From NCBI GenBank assembly GCA_021787365.1, contig JAJYMB010000056.1, positions 1 through 63,054 on the forward strand: a stretch of 63,054 nt of DNA, read 5' to 3'. Below the pieces are notes generated by a model. That model was given only the letters and a program-made list of their open reading frames with translations, ran no database searches and was not told the origin of the DNA. How positions within the stretch are numbered: position 1 is the stretch's first letter; each line of letters starts with the position of its first letter. The translations under genes and the position numbers were made by a program. This stretch comes from Actinomycetes bacterium (lineage in GTDB: Bacteria; Actinomycetota; Acidimicrobiia; Acidimicrobiales; Palsa-688). This document shows positions 1 to 8,736 of this stretch, in pieces.

Positions 1-648
1 CTGGCCCCAAGCAACGACAGGACGGCCTCGGCCTACGAGCGCGAGGACTTTGGTCGTTTGGTCGTTGGGGGTACGCAATCACCACTTACGACGACGCCAC
101 CGTGTTCATTTTGCGAAGCCGGCAACAGGTGGGGGACTGGCTACGGAGCGCTTCGAGGATATTTGTTCCGAGTAGTCAATAACGTTCAGCAACCGTCAGT
201 TGGTGACCAAGTGTCGCTGAGTAAGCGGCGCCTGGACCAGCCGCACGGTAGCAAGGCAAGTGACAAGGCTCGGAGAAAACTTGGTGAACATAAACGTGCG
301 TAGATGTACGTGGACGGCCGGAGATGGACGCAGCGAGCAATAACCGGCGCAAATGGACGATATTCGTTTGTCCATGGTGAGCATTGACGACCGGCGCAAC
401 GAGTCTCGGCCACCGTCAGGTCCGCCGTTAGACGACAGGCTGATCGCTTCATCGCTGTGCGTGCGCGTCGCACCCTAGGCGTGCCGATCCGGAGTCTTGC
501 GTTGGGAGAGCGTGGCGCCCCTCGACAACCTCGGCTGATGACCGTCAGCCCTGCTGCCACGGCTGCGAGCAGCCTACTAAGATGACAGAGGTTGGCACTT
601 GAGACATAGGGTTCAAAAGAGCCAAATGACCTGAAGGGTTAGGTTCCG
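1..648. other. Left-edge stretch with no confident gene
   Basis: No reading frame here has convincing protein character. One frame is open from the left edge and ends with TAA at 180-182 (its last residues are IFVPSSQ). It could be the 3' end of a gene lying outside the window, but I do not recognise it. The stretch is less GC-rich than the flanking genes. I see no tRNA, hairpin terminator or repeat in it. The last 20 bases before 649 carry the purine-rich GAAGGG, which may serve the TetR gene. Confidence 0.4.
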
Positions 649-1536
649 ATGAGGGACACTGCACAACCGCCCACGGGGTTGGCCCGGCGGGGCCGCCGGT
701 TGCCCGAGCCAGAGACCGAGCGCAGGATGCTAGAGGCCGCCCTGGCCGAGGTGAAGCGCAGTGGCCTCAGCGTCAGCCTGGACAGCATCAGCATGGAGGA
801 CGTCATCCGGGAGGCCGGCGTTTCCCGGAGCGCGGTCTACCGGCGCTGGCCGTACAAGGACCTATTCGTGAGCGACCTGGTGAAGGTGCTGGCCGAGGCG
901 GCCGTACCGAGCGCCGCGGACTACGAGGCGGTCATCGGGGTGATAAAGGCGGTGGCCGCCGGGCACGACAGCTGGCTGGAGACGGCCGAAGGCCGTCATG
1001 GGCTGCTGGTAGAAGTGTTCCGCCAGACCGCGCTGGCCGACTTCGAGGCGCTGTACCGTTCTCCCGAATGGCGCACCTACCTCGCTCTCCACGCCACTTT
1101 CATAGGTCTGCCGGCCGGCCAGCTACGCGACGAGGTGCAGGCCACGCTGGCTCGTTCGCAGCAGGGCTTCATCGGCCGCGTGGCCCGGGCCTGGGAGCAC
1201 ATGGCCAACTTGTTCGGCTACCGCCTGCGGCCTGAGCTCGGTGCTAGCTACGAGGTTTTGGCCACCTTGGTGAGCGCCATCAGCCGCGGCCTGATCCTCA
1301 TGTCACTTTCGATGCCCGAGCTCGCAGGCGAGAGGCTGAAGGCCAGCCCCTTTGGCGCCACCGGCGTGGAGGAATGGTCCCTCGTGGCCACCGGCATGGC
1401 GGCCGTGGCCTTCGCCTTCTTCGAGCCCGACCCGGCGCTCGAGTGGGGCCCGGAGCGGGTGGCGGTCCTGCGCCAGGCCCTGGCCGCCCTGAGTGCCCCT
1501 CCATGGCTGACGCCTAAGGAGGGCGACGAGCACTGA
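649..1536 (+). CDS. TetR/AcrR-family transcriptional regulator
   Basis: A 295-residue protein with a TetR-type helix-turn-helix at about residues 25-70. The core VIREAGVSRSAVYRRWPYK is the typical recognition helix followed by the conserved Y-R-W/F-P-K turn. The remaining ~220 residues are helical and alanine/leucine-rich, as expected for the ligand-binding and dimerisation domain; the ligand cannot be told from sequence. The protein is longer than the usual ~200 residues, with an N-terminal extension of about 20 basic/proline-rich residues. ATG at 649 follows GAAGGG at 633-638. It stands alone, with no divergent partner that would name its target, so autoregulation or a distant target is equally likely. 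Confidence 0.85.
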   Translation: MRDTAQPPTGLARRGRRLPEPETERRMLEAALAEVKRSGLSVSLDSISMEDVIREAGVSRSAVYRRWPYKDLFVSDLVKVLAEAAVPSAADYEAVIGVIKAVAAGHDSWLETAEGRHGLLVEVFRQTALADFEALYRSPEWRTYLALHATFIGLPAGQLRDEVQATLARSQQGFIGRVARAWEHMANLFGYRLRPELGASYEVLATLVSAISRGLILMSLSMPELAGERLKASPFGATGVEEWSLVATGMAAVAFAFFEPDPALEWGPERVAVLRQALAALSAPPWLTPKEGDEH

Positions 1537-1995
1537 TACGCCCGCCACCTCTTGGAAAAAAGGCAACCGCTGGCAGGGCGTGCCTGGCACTATTCTGCCT
1601 GCCTGTTCTGGGTGCCTGGTCGTGAGAGATGTTCGCGTGGCCCCCGCATCCCTATCCCTGGGCTAGAGGTCGTGTCGATTTCGTAGAGCGCGGCTTTGTG
1701 GATTTTCGGCCTACGGGGCAGATGGCTCGTGGTCGCCGGCGAGCAGACGGGGCTCGATCCTGGTCTCCACGGCTTCACCGTCTCCGCCCCTTCTGACGTG
1801 ATTGCCCTGGGCTGAGCCAGCTCTAGTGCATAGTCGAGCAGGGGACCGGGGCGCACGAGGGTCCTGGGACCGGGGAACAAACCCCCGCCGTGGCGAGGAT
1901 GGTCGGCATGTCGGCTGGCATGACCAGAATGCTGCCGAACGAAAGGGCCACTCGAAGTAACCCGGCCATACTAAATCAAATCGCTTACGTGGCCA
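1537..1995. other. Intergenic stretch, nothing recognised
   Basis: About 460 bases between the TetR gene and the small opposite-strand gene. Open frames exist on the minus strand but have arginine/proline-rich shadow composition and no start signals. I see no RNA gene, convincing terminator hairpin or repeat. Confidence 0.4.
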
Positions 1996-2208
1996 TTATG
2001 ACCGCTCGTCGGCCTCCGTCACGTACTCCCAGTCGACGTCGTCTCGGCGCTGGATGGTGATCGGTGCCTGTCGGGCCTTGGACAGGTCCCTTGCATAGTC
2101 CTCGGCGGCTTCGTCATCAAGCAGTTGACGTTGCTCGACCTCAGTCTCGTCTGGCTGGAGGAAGCGGTAGAGGGACGTACCGCCTGAGGGGGGTTGAATA
2201 CCTGCCAT
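1996..2208 (-). CDS. Small acidic protein of unknown function
   Basis: A 70-residue protein, rich in Asp, Glu and Gln with few hydrophobics, ending DDVDWEYVTEADERS. It has no signal peptide, membrane segment or cysteine motif, and I do not recognise its family. The argument that it is real is its promoter: TAACGT (2215-2220 on the minus strand) lies exactly six bases from the ATG, the same leaderless arrangement seen at eight other starts in this window. It sits alone between intergenic stretches. Predicted soluble and cytoplasmic; function unknown. Confidence 0.5.
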   Translation of the reverse strand: MAGIQPPSGGTSLYRFLQPDETEVEQRQLLDDEAAEDYARDLSKARQAPITIQRRDDVDWEYVTEADERS

Positions 2209-2214
2209 GGGCCT

Positions 2215-2220
2215 ACGTTA
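2215..2220 (-). promoter_or_regulatory. -10 element of a leaderless start (TAACGT, N6, ATG)
   Basis: TAACGT read on the minus strand is followed by six bases and the ATG at 2208. No convincing -35 is visible 17 bases further up. Confidence 0.45.
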
Positions 2221-2497
2221 CGCCAAGTTGGACGATTCTGACGGGTGCATCACGCGTCCTCAGGCGCGGACGGGCTGGGTCGGGACGGACGAGCCGGTCC
2301 AGGTACGGGTTCGGGTGCCTTGTAGGGGAGCCCCGCGTGACCCGGTCCGGAGAGGGTAGTTGGGCAGGACTCGCCCGCCCCTTACCCGAGAGCCGCCTCC
2401 GCCTGTGGGCGCGGCCCGTAACCGGCTGGCGCCCGGGGGCTGCGGCTGTCAATCGGGAGGGGTCACTAGGACATCGCCTTTGCGGGCTCGCTCGAGT

Positions 2498-2566
2498 TCA
2501 GACATGCTCCAGCTGCAGAGGCGTGTGGCGGGCCAGCACGGCAAAATCGTGGTCCGCTTGGAGGAC
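2498..2566 (-). pseudogene. Possible remnant of a PIN-domain (VapC-like) toxin C-terminus
   Basis: One minus-strand frame encodes VLQADHDFAVLARHTPLQL followed by EHV and a stop. This resembles the C-terminus of PIN-domain toxins, where a conserved D-x-D-F is followed by an 'A-R-H/x-T-x-L' segment. The frame cannot be extended sensibly upstream: the adjacent candidate sequence (HELLGTLGAAIADPS) is in another frame, as if a frameshift had occurred. There is no start codon and no antitoxin partner. The rest of 2221-2652 shows nothing else I can name. The match is short and could be chance. Confidence 0.22.
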
Positions 2567-2652
2567 GGGTCGGCGATGGCAGCACCAAGAGTGCCCAGCA
2601 GTTCGTGCTTTTCGCCGCCTCGAGCCCGGCCCAACCCCTCTGGGCTACGACC

Positions 2653-4368
2653 TCAGCGGCCCAGGTTCTTCCGCAACGCGTTCGCTACTTGTTCGCAGCT
2701 GAGGGCCGGCTTGGAGTCGGCAGCCTTAGGGTAGTCGGACGGGCCGAGCGAGGGGACCTGCCAGGCGCTCGCCGCGTAGCTGATCGCCTTTTCCGCCAGT
2801 GAGAGTGCTTGGTCGTCGTCGACGCGGCCGTTGCGCAGCACTTGGGAAACCAGTTTCGCGGCGGCGGGCGTCTCTATGAGCCCCCCGTGGAACGCCGGCA
2901 CCACGATCGACGGGTACGAGAGTTTGTAGGTTGTCGGCGTGGCGGTGGCATCAGCTAGGGGGAGCAGCGCGAACTGGCGAGCTCCTGGGAGAGGGCAGGC
3001 CATGGCTTCTCGCAGGAAGGGGGCCTGGCTGTCCAAAGAGGCCAGAAGCGGGTTGTCCGGCGACAAGTCGACGGGCGAGACCGACTGAAAGGCGTCGCCG
3101 ATCAACTTCATGGCCGTGCTGCTCGCTACTCCCCACCCCTTGTTGCCTTTAGTGGGGTACCAGACGCGCCCGGGGCTCACTAGGGGGCTCGCCATCACGA
3201 GCACCGACACGTGGGGGTCGGGCCTGGCCAACAGGGCAGATTTGGCGATGAGCGCCCCCTCGCTTTCGGCCACGATGTCGACGTTCTGGCCCGTGGTTTC
3301 GTGCAGTGCAGCCACCTGCTGCAGGAGCATCCGGTCCAGTTCTCCGAGCGGTTTGGCCGTGTCGGCCCCCTTGTAGGGGAGCGGCGCACCAGATGCCGTG
3401 AGGCCCCGGTAAGAGAAGGGTTCCTCGATGAAGTTCCCTGGGATCGGGTGCTCGCTGGTGCCGTCCCAGCTCGAACCGTAACCGGAGACAAGAAGCACGG
3501 CCGGCCCGGTCGGCTCGTAGACGGAGGGGGCTGTGGCCAGGGGCTCGAACGTGCTGGTCGGGGACCTCTTGGCCGCTTCGAAGCCGAGGACAGTGCCTCC
3601 CACGACGATGGCGGCCAGGGCAGCAACCGACAACGCCGCGACTGGTACCTTGTGGCGAGCCGGTTCGCGGTCCGCTACGGCGTGGACGACGCCGAACCAC
3701 GACCAGGCGTTGAACAACCCGGAAAGGGCGGCGACCACGGGCCAAAGCACCCGCGGCGCGGCAGACATGGCGGCACTGGAAGCGCTCAGTACAGCGAAGG
3801 CGAGCACCACCCACCCAAGGGCCCGCAAGGAGAACAGCCTCCGCCACCAGTCGCCGCTCACTGCAGCAGGGTGCATGATCAATGCAACCAGCAGCGCCAA
3901 GGGCACGGCCGCCAGGAACAGCCACGAGATAGGCACGGCGGCCAGGCCAAAAAGCAGGGCCACGCTGGGCACGAGGAGCACTGCGGCCAAGGCGGTGCCA
4001 AAGACGCTACGGAACACCAACCTTGCCGGGGAAGGGCGCGCCACTCGCCCTGGCCAAGCGAGACCGATCGAAAGGGCGGTGATCGCCCCGCGGACGAGGA
4101 GCATCGCCCCGAGCTCGGCGGCCAGAGCCCACCAGGAGTACTGGTAGACGCTTATCCAGCGCAGGTCGCCGAACACGCCGAAAGGCGCTATCGCGCTCGC
4201 CTGCGGCGCCAGATCGGGTCGGGCGTCGGGGTCGAAACCCATGACCAAGCCCGTCTCCACCAGGTTGATGCCAATGCAAAGCGCGGCCAGCCTGGGCCAG
4301 GGGGGTACGCCGCGGAGCGCCCCAACGAGGCGGGCCGTCCCTTGGCCCGCAGTGCGAGCCCTGGTCAT
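2653..4368 (-). CDS. Polytopic membrane protein fused to a lipase-like alpha/beta-hydrolase domain
   Basis: 571 residues. The first ~270 residues contain about seven hydrophobic segments; the rest is a soluble domain that begins with a beta strand reading VLLVSGYGSSWDG. That segment looks like the oxyanion-hole strand of alpha/beta hydrolases. The nucleophile elbow appears to be VAESEGALIA, a G/A-x-S-x-G variant with Ala in the first position and Ser as candidate nucleophile. A candidate acid (D-N-P) and a late histidine (FHGG) follow in plausible order. Lipase, esterase or depolymerase activity at the outer membrane face is inference. ATG 4368 is chosen over ATG 4410 because TATTGT ends exactly six bases before it, a leaderless start as elsewhere in this window. 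Confidence 0.6.
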   Translation of the reverse strand: MTRARTAGQGTARLVGALRGVPPWPRLAALCIGINLVETGLVMGFDPDARPDLAPQASAIAPFGVFGDLRWISVYQYSWWALAAELGAMLLVRGAITALSIGLAWPGRVARPSPARLVFRSVFGTALAAVLLVPSVALLFGLAAVPISWLFLAAVPLALLVALIMHPAAVSGDWWRRLFSLRALGWVVLAFAVLSASSAAMSAAPRVLWPVVAALSGLFNAWSWFGVVHAVADREPARHKVPVAALSVAALAAIVVGGTVLGFEAAKRSPTSTFEPLATAPSVYEPTGPAVLLVSGYGSSWDGTSEHPIPGNFIEEPFSYRGLTASGAPLPYKGADTAKPLGELDRMLLQQVAALHETTGQNVDIVAESEGALIAKSALLARPDPHVSVLVMASPLVSPGRVWYPTKGNKGWGVASSTAMKLIGDAFQSVSPVDLSPDNPLLASLDSQAPFLREAMACPLPGARQFALLPLADATATPTTYKLSYPSIVVPAFHGGLIETPAAAKLVSQVLRNGRVDDDQALSLAEKAISYAASAWQVPSLGPSDYPKAADSKPALSCEQVANALRKNLGR

Positions 4369-4374
4369 AACAAG

Positions 4375-4380
4375 ACAATA
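4375..4380 (-). promoter_or_regulatory. -10 element of a leaderless start (TATTGT, N6, ATG)
   Basis: TATTGT on the minus strand is followed by six bases and ATG at 4368. This decides the start of the membrane/hydrolase gene. Confidence 0.55.
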
Positions 4381-4474
4381 CCCCCCCGGTGTCGCCGTTA
4401 GCCGTGACACCTGGTACTAGCCCACTACCGGGAGAGCCCCGAGGGCCGAGCAGCTTATGGGTCGAAAAGACGGC

Positions 4475-7129
4475 TCAACGGTCAGCGCTACGCCGGCTGC
4501 GCGCCGGCAGGGCCCGCGCCTGGCGTTCGATGCCGTCGCCGGCGCCCTCGGGGTGCAACCGCCTGACGCCGTCTTGGAGCCTCGCCGTGGAGGAGATCAG
4601 CCACTCCTGGCACTGAGGCGCCGGCAGGGGGCGGGCGAGGAAAAACCCCTGCGCGGCGTCGCAACCGAGGCTCTCCAGGTGGGAGAGTGTGGCTTGGTCT
4701 TCGACGCCTTCGGCGGTCACGGTGCGGCCGAGGCTGCGGGCGAGCTCGATAGTAGAACGGACTATCGCTTCGTCGCCCTTGTCGTGGGTGATCTCCTTTA
4801 CGAACGAGCGGTCGATCTTCAGTTCGTGGAACGGCAACTGCTTCAGGCGGCTGAGGGAGGAGAAGCCGGTCCCGTAATCGTCGATGGAGAGGCCGATGCC
4901 GAGGTGGCGGAGCCGGGAGAGCACCTGGACAGAGCCCTGGAGGTCCGCCATGGCCGAGGATTCGGTGAGCTCCAAGGTGAGGGTGCCCGGCTCCAGGCCG
5001 GTCCGGTCGAGCAGGTCGTTCAAGCGTTCGGCGATGTCCATGCTCATAAGGCTCCGAGCCGAGAAGTTGACGGCCACGTGCAAGCCCGGAACGACTAGCT
5101 GGCGCCAGGCCCGGGCCTGCTCGAGGGCGGTACCGAGGACCCACCAGGTGAGCTGGTCGATAAGGCCGGCGCTCTCGGCCACGGGGATGAACTCCGTCGG
5201 CGGGATGGGCCCGAACTGGTCATGGTTCCAGCGCAGCAGGGCCTCGCAGCTCACTACTTTGCCCGAGGACAGTTCGACGACTGGTTGGTACCAGACGTCC
5301 AGATCCCCGAACTCGATGGCCTGGCGCAGTTCGGTGGCGAGCCTTAGGCGGCGCAGCGTGCTCTGGTCCGCGGCCCGGTCGTAGGAGCGCGCCCCGCCCC
5401 CGGAGCGCTTGGCCGTGTACATAGCGATATCGGCGTGGCGCATAAGGCTCGTGGCATCGTGGCTGTGGAGCCGAGACACAGCCACGCCGAGGCTCGCCCT
5501 CACGTCGAGTAGCAGCCCCTCGACAGCCAGGGGCTCGCGTATGACGCCAAGCACCTCGTCCGCTTTGGATGAGATCGCCTCTTCGCTCGGAGCCTCCGGC
5601 ATCAGCACGGCAAACTCGTCGCCACCGAGGCGGGCCACGACATCGCCTCCCCTGGCCAAGGGTACGAGGCGGTGGGCCACCTCGACAAGGATCGCGTCGC
5701 CCGTGTGGTGGCCGAGGGTGTCGTTGACCTCCTTGAACCCGTCCAGGTCTACGAGCAGCACGGCCACCCGCCCCTGGCCGTTGTCGGCGTGCAGTGCGTC
5801 CTCCAGGCGCTGGGACAGGTAGGACCGGTTGGGGAGGCCCGTGAGCGAATCGTGCTGGGCTTGGTGCTGGCGCACTTCGGCTTCCAGCCGGAGCGACTCG
5901 AGCAGCCTGCTGCTGCGCAGCGACACCTCGGCGTTGGCTGCGAGGACCTCCAAGAAGCGGAGGTCCTCATCGCTCCACCCTTCGTGCCTGAAGGGACGGT
6001 CTGCTACCAGCAGGTACCCCGAACTTGGGTCGTCGTGCTTCAAAGGGGCGACCAAGCCCTCCCGCAACCCGTGCTCGCGGAGAGCGGTGCTCAGTTCGCC
6101 TTCTTCCCGCTTGCCCTCGCTGAGCAGCATGGCCCCGCGCTCGAAGGCGATCGTGTCGAGACGCGTGAGCGCCGTTTGCGGCTCGATGGCCGGCGGCCCT
6201 TCGCCGGCAAGAGCGCAGTGGAGGGCGACCTTCGGGTAGCCCCTGCCACCCTTGCCTGCTGACATCGGGACGACAAGCTCGGCGTGGCTGGCCGAGAGCA
6301 GAGCCCGCGCCTCGTCGAGCACGGCCGCAATGACCTCGGAGGTTTCGATGAGCGAAGACACATTGCGGGTGAAGTCGAACAGCCGGCCCAGGTTGGCCCG
6401 GTGCTGGCTGGCAACAGCCGCTTCCCGGTACGCGAAGACCGCTGCACCCACAAGGGCCACGAACAGCACCACGCCCCACTCGTTGACCGAGATCAAGGTG
6501 ACCGCCATGATGCCTGCGAGTGCACATACGACCACTCCCAGTGCAACCTGGGCGAGGATGGGCCTCACGCCAGGGCGGCGCCAGCGAGGGTCGACCGCGC
6601 CCATGACGCCGAGCAGGAGGACGATGTTCACGAGGTTTATCGTGGCGATGGCCGTCACGCTGACCGCCCAACCCTGCAACCTAGCGGGAGACGAGCCGCC
6701 GATCAGTTGGTCGAAAACGAGGATCCCCGCACACGCACTGGCCGCGTAAACCAGTAAGTTCGTCAGGATTTTGACCGGTTGCAGCCTCCGCTGCACCCCC
6801 GCTGCCAGGTTGCCGGCGGACAAGGCGAGCAAGGCCAGGGCCGGAGAGAGGAAGACGATGGCAACCAGGGCAGATATCTCGGACAAGGCCACGGAGGCGC
6901 TGCGCCTGCGGTTACGGACCGGCACCGGGCGCAGGAAGGAGGCCCATGCGCCCACCGCCACGAGCGGGGCAAACCAGGTGTGGTCGCCGCCTACCGGTCG
7001 GCGTCCTGCGAGGCCGAACGTATACGCGAAGGCCGTGGCGCCAGCCAGGAGTACGGCAAAAAAAAGAGCGCGCCCGGTACTCAGCGTACCTCGCCCTCCC
7101 GGCGCCGTTTGCCTCCTTGTTCGCTCCAA
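4475..7129 (-). CDS. Membrane-bound GAF-GGDEF-EAL cyclic-di-GMP protein
   Basis: 884 residues. Roughly eight membrane segments (residues ~20-235) are followed by a GAF-like domain (~250-395), a GGDEF domain (~425-590) and an EAL domain (~600-850). The diguanylate cyclase signature GGDEF is intact at 502-506, and an inhibitory-site RGGD (493-496) lies the canonical five residues before it. The EAL domain keeps its signature residues: E-A-L at 629-631, E-L-T-E-S, DDYGTG from 750, K771 in KIDRSF, and E807 in AEGVE. Both synthesis and hydrolysis of c-di-GMP are therefore possible. Start TTG 7129 is uncertain. With flagellar genes mostly lost in this window, c-di-GMP here probably serves surface or developmental control (inference). 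Confidence 0.9.
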   Translation of the reverse strand: MERTRRQTAPGGRGTLSTGRALFFAVLLAGATAFAYTFGLAGRRPVGGDHTWFAPLVAVGAWASFLRPVPVRNRRRSASVALSEISALVAIVFLSPALALLALSAGNLAAGVQRRLQPVKILTNLLVYAASACAGILVFDQLIGGSSPARLQGWAVSVTAIATINLVNIVLLLGVMGAVDPRWRRPGVRPILAQVALGVVVCALAGIMAVTLISVNEWGVVLFVALVGAAVFAYREAAVASQHRANLGRLFDFTRNVSSLIETSEVIAAVLDEARALLSASHAELVVPMSAGKGGRGYPKVALHCALAGEGPPAIEPQTALTRLDTIAFERGAMLLSEGKREEGELSTALREHGLREGLVAPLKHDDPSSGYLLVADRPFRHEGWSDEDLRFLEVLAANAEVSLRSSRLLESLRLEAEVRQHQAQHDSLTGLPNRSYLSQRLEDALHADNGQGRVAVLLVDLDGFKEVNDTLGHHTGDAILVEVAHRLVPLARGGDVVARLGGDEFAVLMPEAPSEEAISSKADEVLGVIREPLAVEGLLLDVRASLGVAVSRLHSHDATSLMRHADIAMYTAKRSGGGARSYDRAADQSTLRRLRLATELRQAIEFGDLDVWYQPVVELSSGKVVSCEALLRWNHDQFGPIPPTEFIPVAESAGLIDQLTWWVLGTALEQARAWRQLVVPGLHVAVNFSARSLMSMDIAERLNDLLDRTGLEPGTLTLELTESSAMADLQGSVQVLSRLRHLGIGLSIDDYGTGFSSLSRLKQLPFHELKIDRSFVKEITHDKGDEAIVRSTIELARSLGRTVTAEGVEDQATLSHLESLGCDAAQGFFLARPLPAPQCQEWLISSTARLQDGVRRLHPEGAGDGIERQARALPARSRRSADR

Positions 7130-7273
7130 TGACCCAGCCCCAACAACGGGATAAACCGCAGGCGACCTGGAAGGCAGCCAGCGCCAAGTCTAGGGGAACG
7201 CACTCGTGCCGATAGGGAACCGCCGCGGGGCCGCGAGCACGAGGCAAAATCGGAAATCGCATCTCGGCCTCTC

Positions 7274-7287
7274 CCCCTATGTAGGGG
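7274..7287. promoter_or_regulatory. Inverted repeat CCCCTA-TG-TAGGGG, possible operator
   Basis: Perfect 6-bp arms with a 2-bp centre lie in the 197-bp region between the divergent GGDEF-EAL and MFS genes, about 40 bases before the TTG at 7327. -10-like sequences (TATGTA, GATAGT) surround it. It could be an operator for either gene; the regulator is unknown. Confidence 0.35.
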
Positions 7288-7326
7288 ACAATCCGATAGT
7301 AGGAACAGCAAGGAAAAGGGCATAGT

Positions 7327-8712
7327 TTGAGGCGCGTCGACGGGTCGCGTGCCGTTACAGCTGCAGCCGGCGGAACGGCCTCCACGAGGTCCACCGGCCC
7401 CGGGCGGGTACGCATGGGGGCGCGCTTTTGGCAGCTCTGGTGGGCCACGGCCATATCCTCCACGGGCGATGGTTTGGTCGGCACTGTCGCCTTGCCACTC
7501 CTTGCACTGACCATGACGCGCAACGCGTTGGCAATTGCTGGTGTGACGGCTGCCAACAAGGCTGCCGCCGCCGCCTTTTCCTTGCCGGCGGGCCTCTTGA
7601 CCGACCGCGTGGACAGGCGGGACCTGATGTCGGCGTGCGAGTTGGTGCCGGGCCTTGTCGTTGGCGCCCTCGTGGCGGCCATGGGCCTGCACGTCGCGGA
7701 TCTGACCATGGTCTACGGCGTGGCGGTCGTGGTCGCGGTCTGTGACGTGACCTACAAGCTGGCCTTGCAGGCAGTGTTCCCCGAGGTCGTCGCCCTCCCC
7801 GAGCAACTTGGTGTCGGCAACGGGCGGCTCATGGCCGTGGACGGGGCCGGGGAACAACTCGTCGGGCCCGCGCTGGGCGGCTTCCTGTTCGGCGCCGCCC
7901 AGCGCCTGCCGTTCTTTGCCGATGCCGTCAGCTTCGTCGCCTCGGCGGTCTTGGTCCGTACGAGCGTGCCCTCCCGAGGCGCGAAGGGCACCCATGCGGT
8001 AGCTGGCCCTGTAGGGCAGGGCGCGGGCGCCGTCGGGCGACATCTGGTGCGGCCACCGTCCCATCGCCGGCCCAAAGCCCGTTTGACCGCTGACCTGCGC
8101 ACGGGCTTCAGCGTGTTCAACGCCAAGGCGGCGCTCAAGCTGCTGGCCGGCGCCATGGCGGCTACCACTTTCAGCCAGCACATGGTCTTCGGCTTGCTCG
8201 TCATCTACGGCGAGCACCTCCTCCGGCTGAGCCCCACCGGTTACGGGGCATTCCTGGCTGGCGCGTCACTTTTGGGCGTTGTGGGGTTTTTCTTCGGGGG
8301 CGCGGCGCAGAAGCGTCTCGGCGCTTCGGGCGTGATCATCACGGGCTCGTTGCTCTGCGGCCTGTCCTACCTCGGGATGTCGGTAGCGGGCGTGGCCGTG
8401 CTGGCCGCGGTGTTGTTCGGCCTCCAAGAGCTCGGCACGGCCATCATGAACGTGGGCTCGATAACCACCCGCCAGCAGCTGATCCCCCGGGACCTCTACG
8501 GCCGCGTAGGCAGCGTGCACCGCCTCTTCGTCGCTACTGCGGCACCCCTCGGTGCTCTCGCAGGCGGTTTCGTGGCCGACGCTTGGGGGGTCAGGCCGGC
8601 GATGCTGGTAGCCGGAACCCTCAACCTCGCTGTCCTGGCCGGGCTGGCGCCGGCGGTCCGGCACCACCTTCCTTCGGCTGGCCGGCCCGTAGCCGATGCC
8701 GGCGCCAGGTAG
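7327..8712 (+). CDS. Major facilitator superfamily exporter
   Basis: 461 residues with about twelve hydrophobic segments. The N-terminal half starts with the MFS_3-type helix FWQLWWATAISSTGDGL, and the loop LTDRVDRRDL is the conserved MFS motif A variant (G-L-L-x-D-R-x-x-R-R). A long basic central loop at ~210-265 separates the two six-helix halves. This pattern suits efflux proteins of the EntS/macrolide-exporter type; the substrate is unknown. TTG 7327 is preceded by AAGGAAAAGG at 7309-7318, a good ribosome site. ATG 7414 is an alternative start that would match the usual length of family members better. It is divergent from the c-di-GMP gene and convergent with bioA. Confidence 0.85.
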   Translation: MRRVDGSRAVTAAAGGTASTRSTGPGRVRMGARFWQLWWATAISSTGDGLVGTVALPLLALTMTRNALAIAGVTAANKAAAAAFSLPAGLLTDRVDRRDLMSACELVPGLVVGALVAAMGLHVADLTMVYGVAVVVAVCDVTYKLALQAVFPEVVALPEQLGVGNGRLMAVDGAGEQLVGPALGGFLFGAAQRLPFFADAVSFVASAVLVRTSVPSRGAKGTHAVAGPVGQGAGAVGRHLVRPPSHRRPKARLTADLRTGFSVFNAKAALKLLAGAMAATTFSQHMVFGLLVIYGEHLLRLSPTGYGAFLAGASLLGVVGFFFGGAAQKRLGASGVIITGSLLCGLSYLGMSVAGVAVLAAVLFGLQELGTAIMNVGSITTRQQLIPRDLYGRVGSVHRLFVATAAPLGALAGGFVADAWGVRPAMLVAGTLNLAVLAGLAPAVRHHLPSAGRPVADAGAR

Positions 8713-8736
8713 CCTCGCTGCTCTGCTCTCCCAGCT

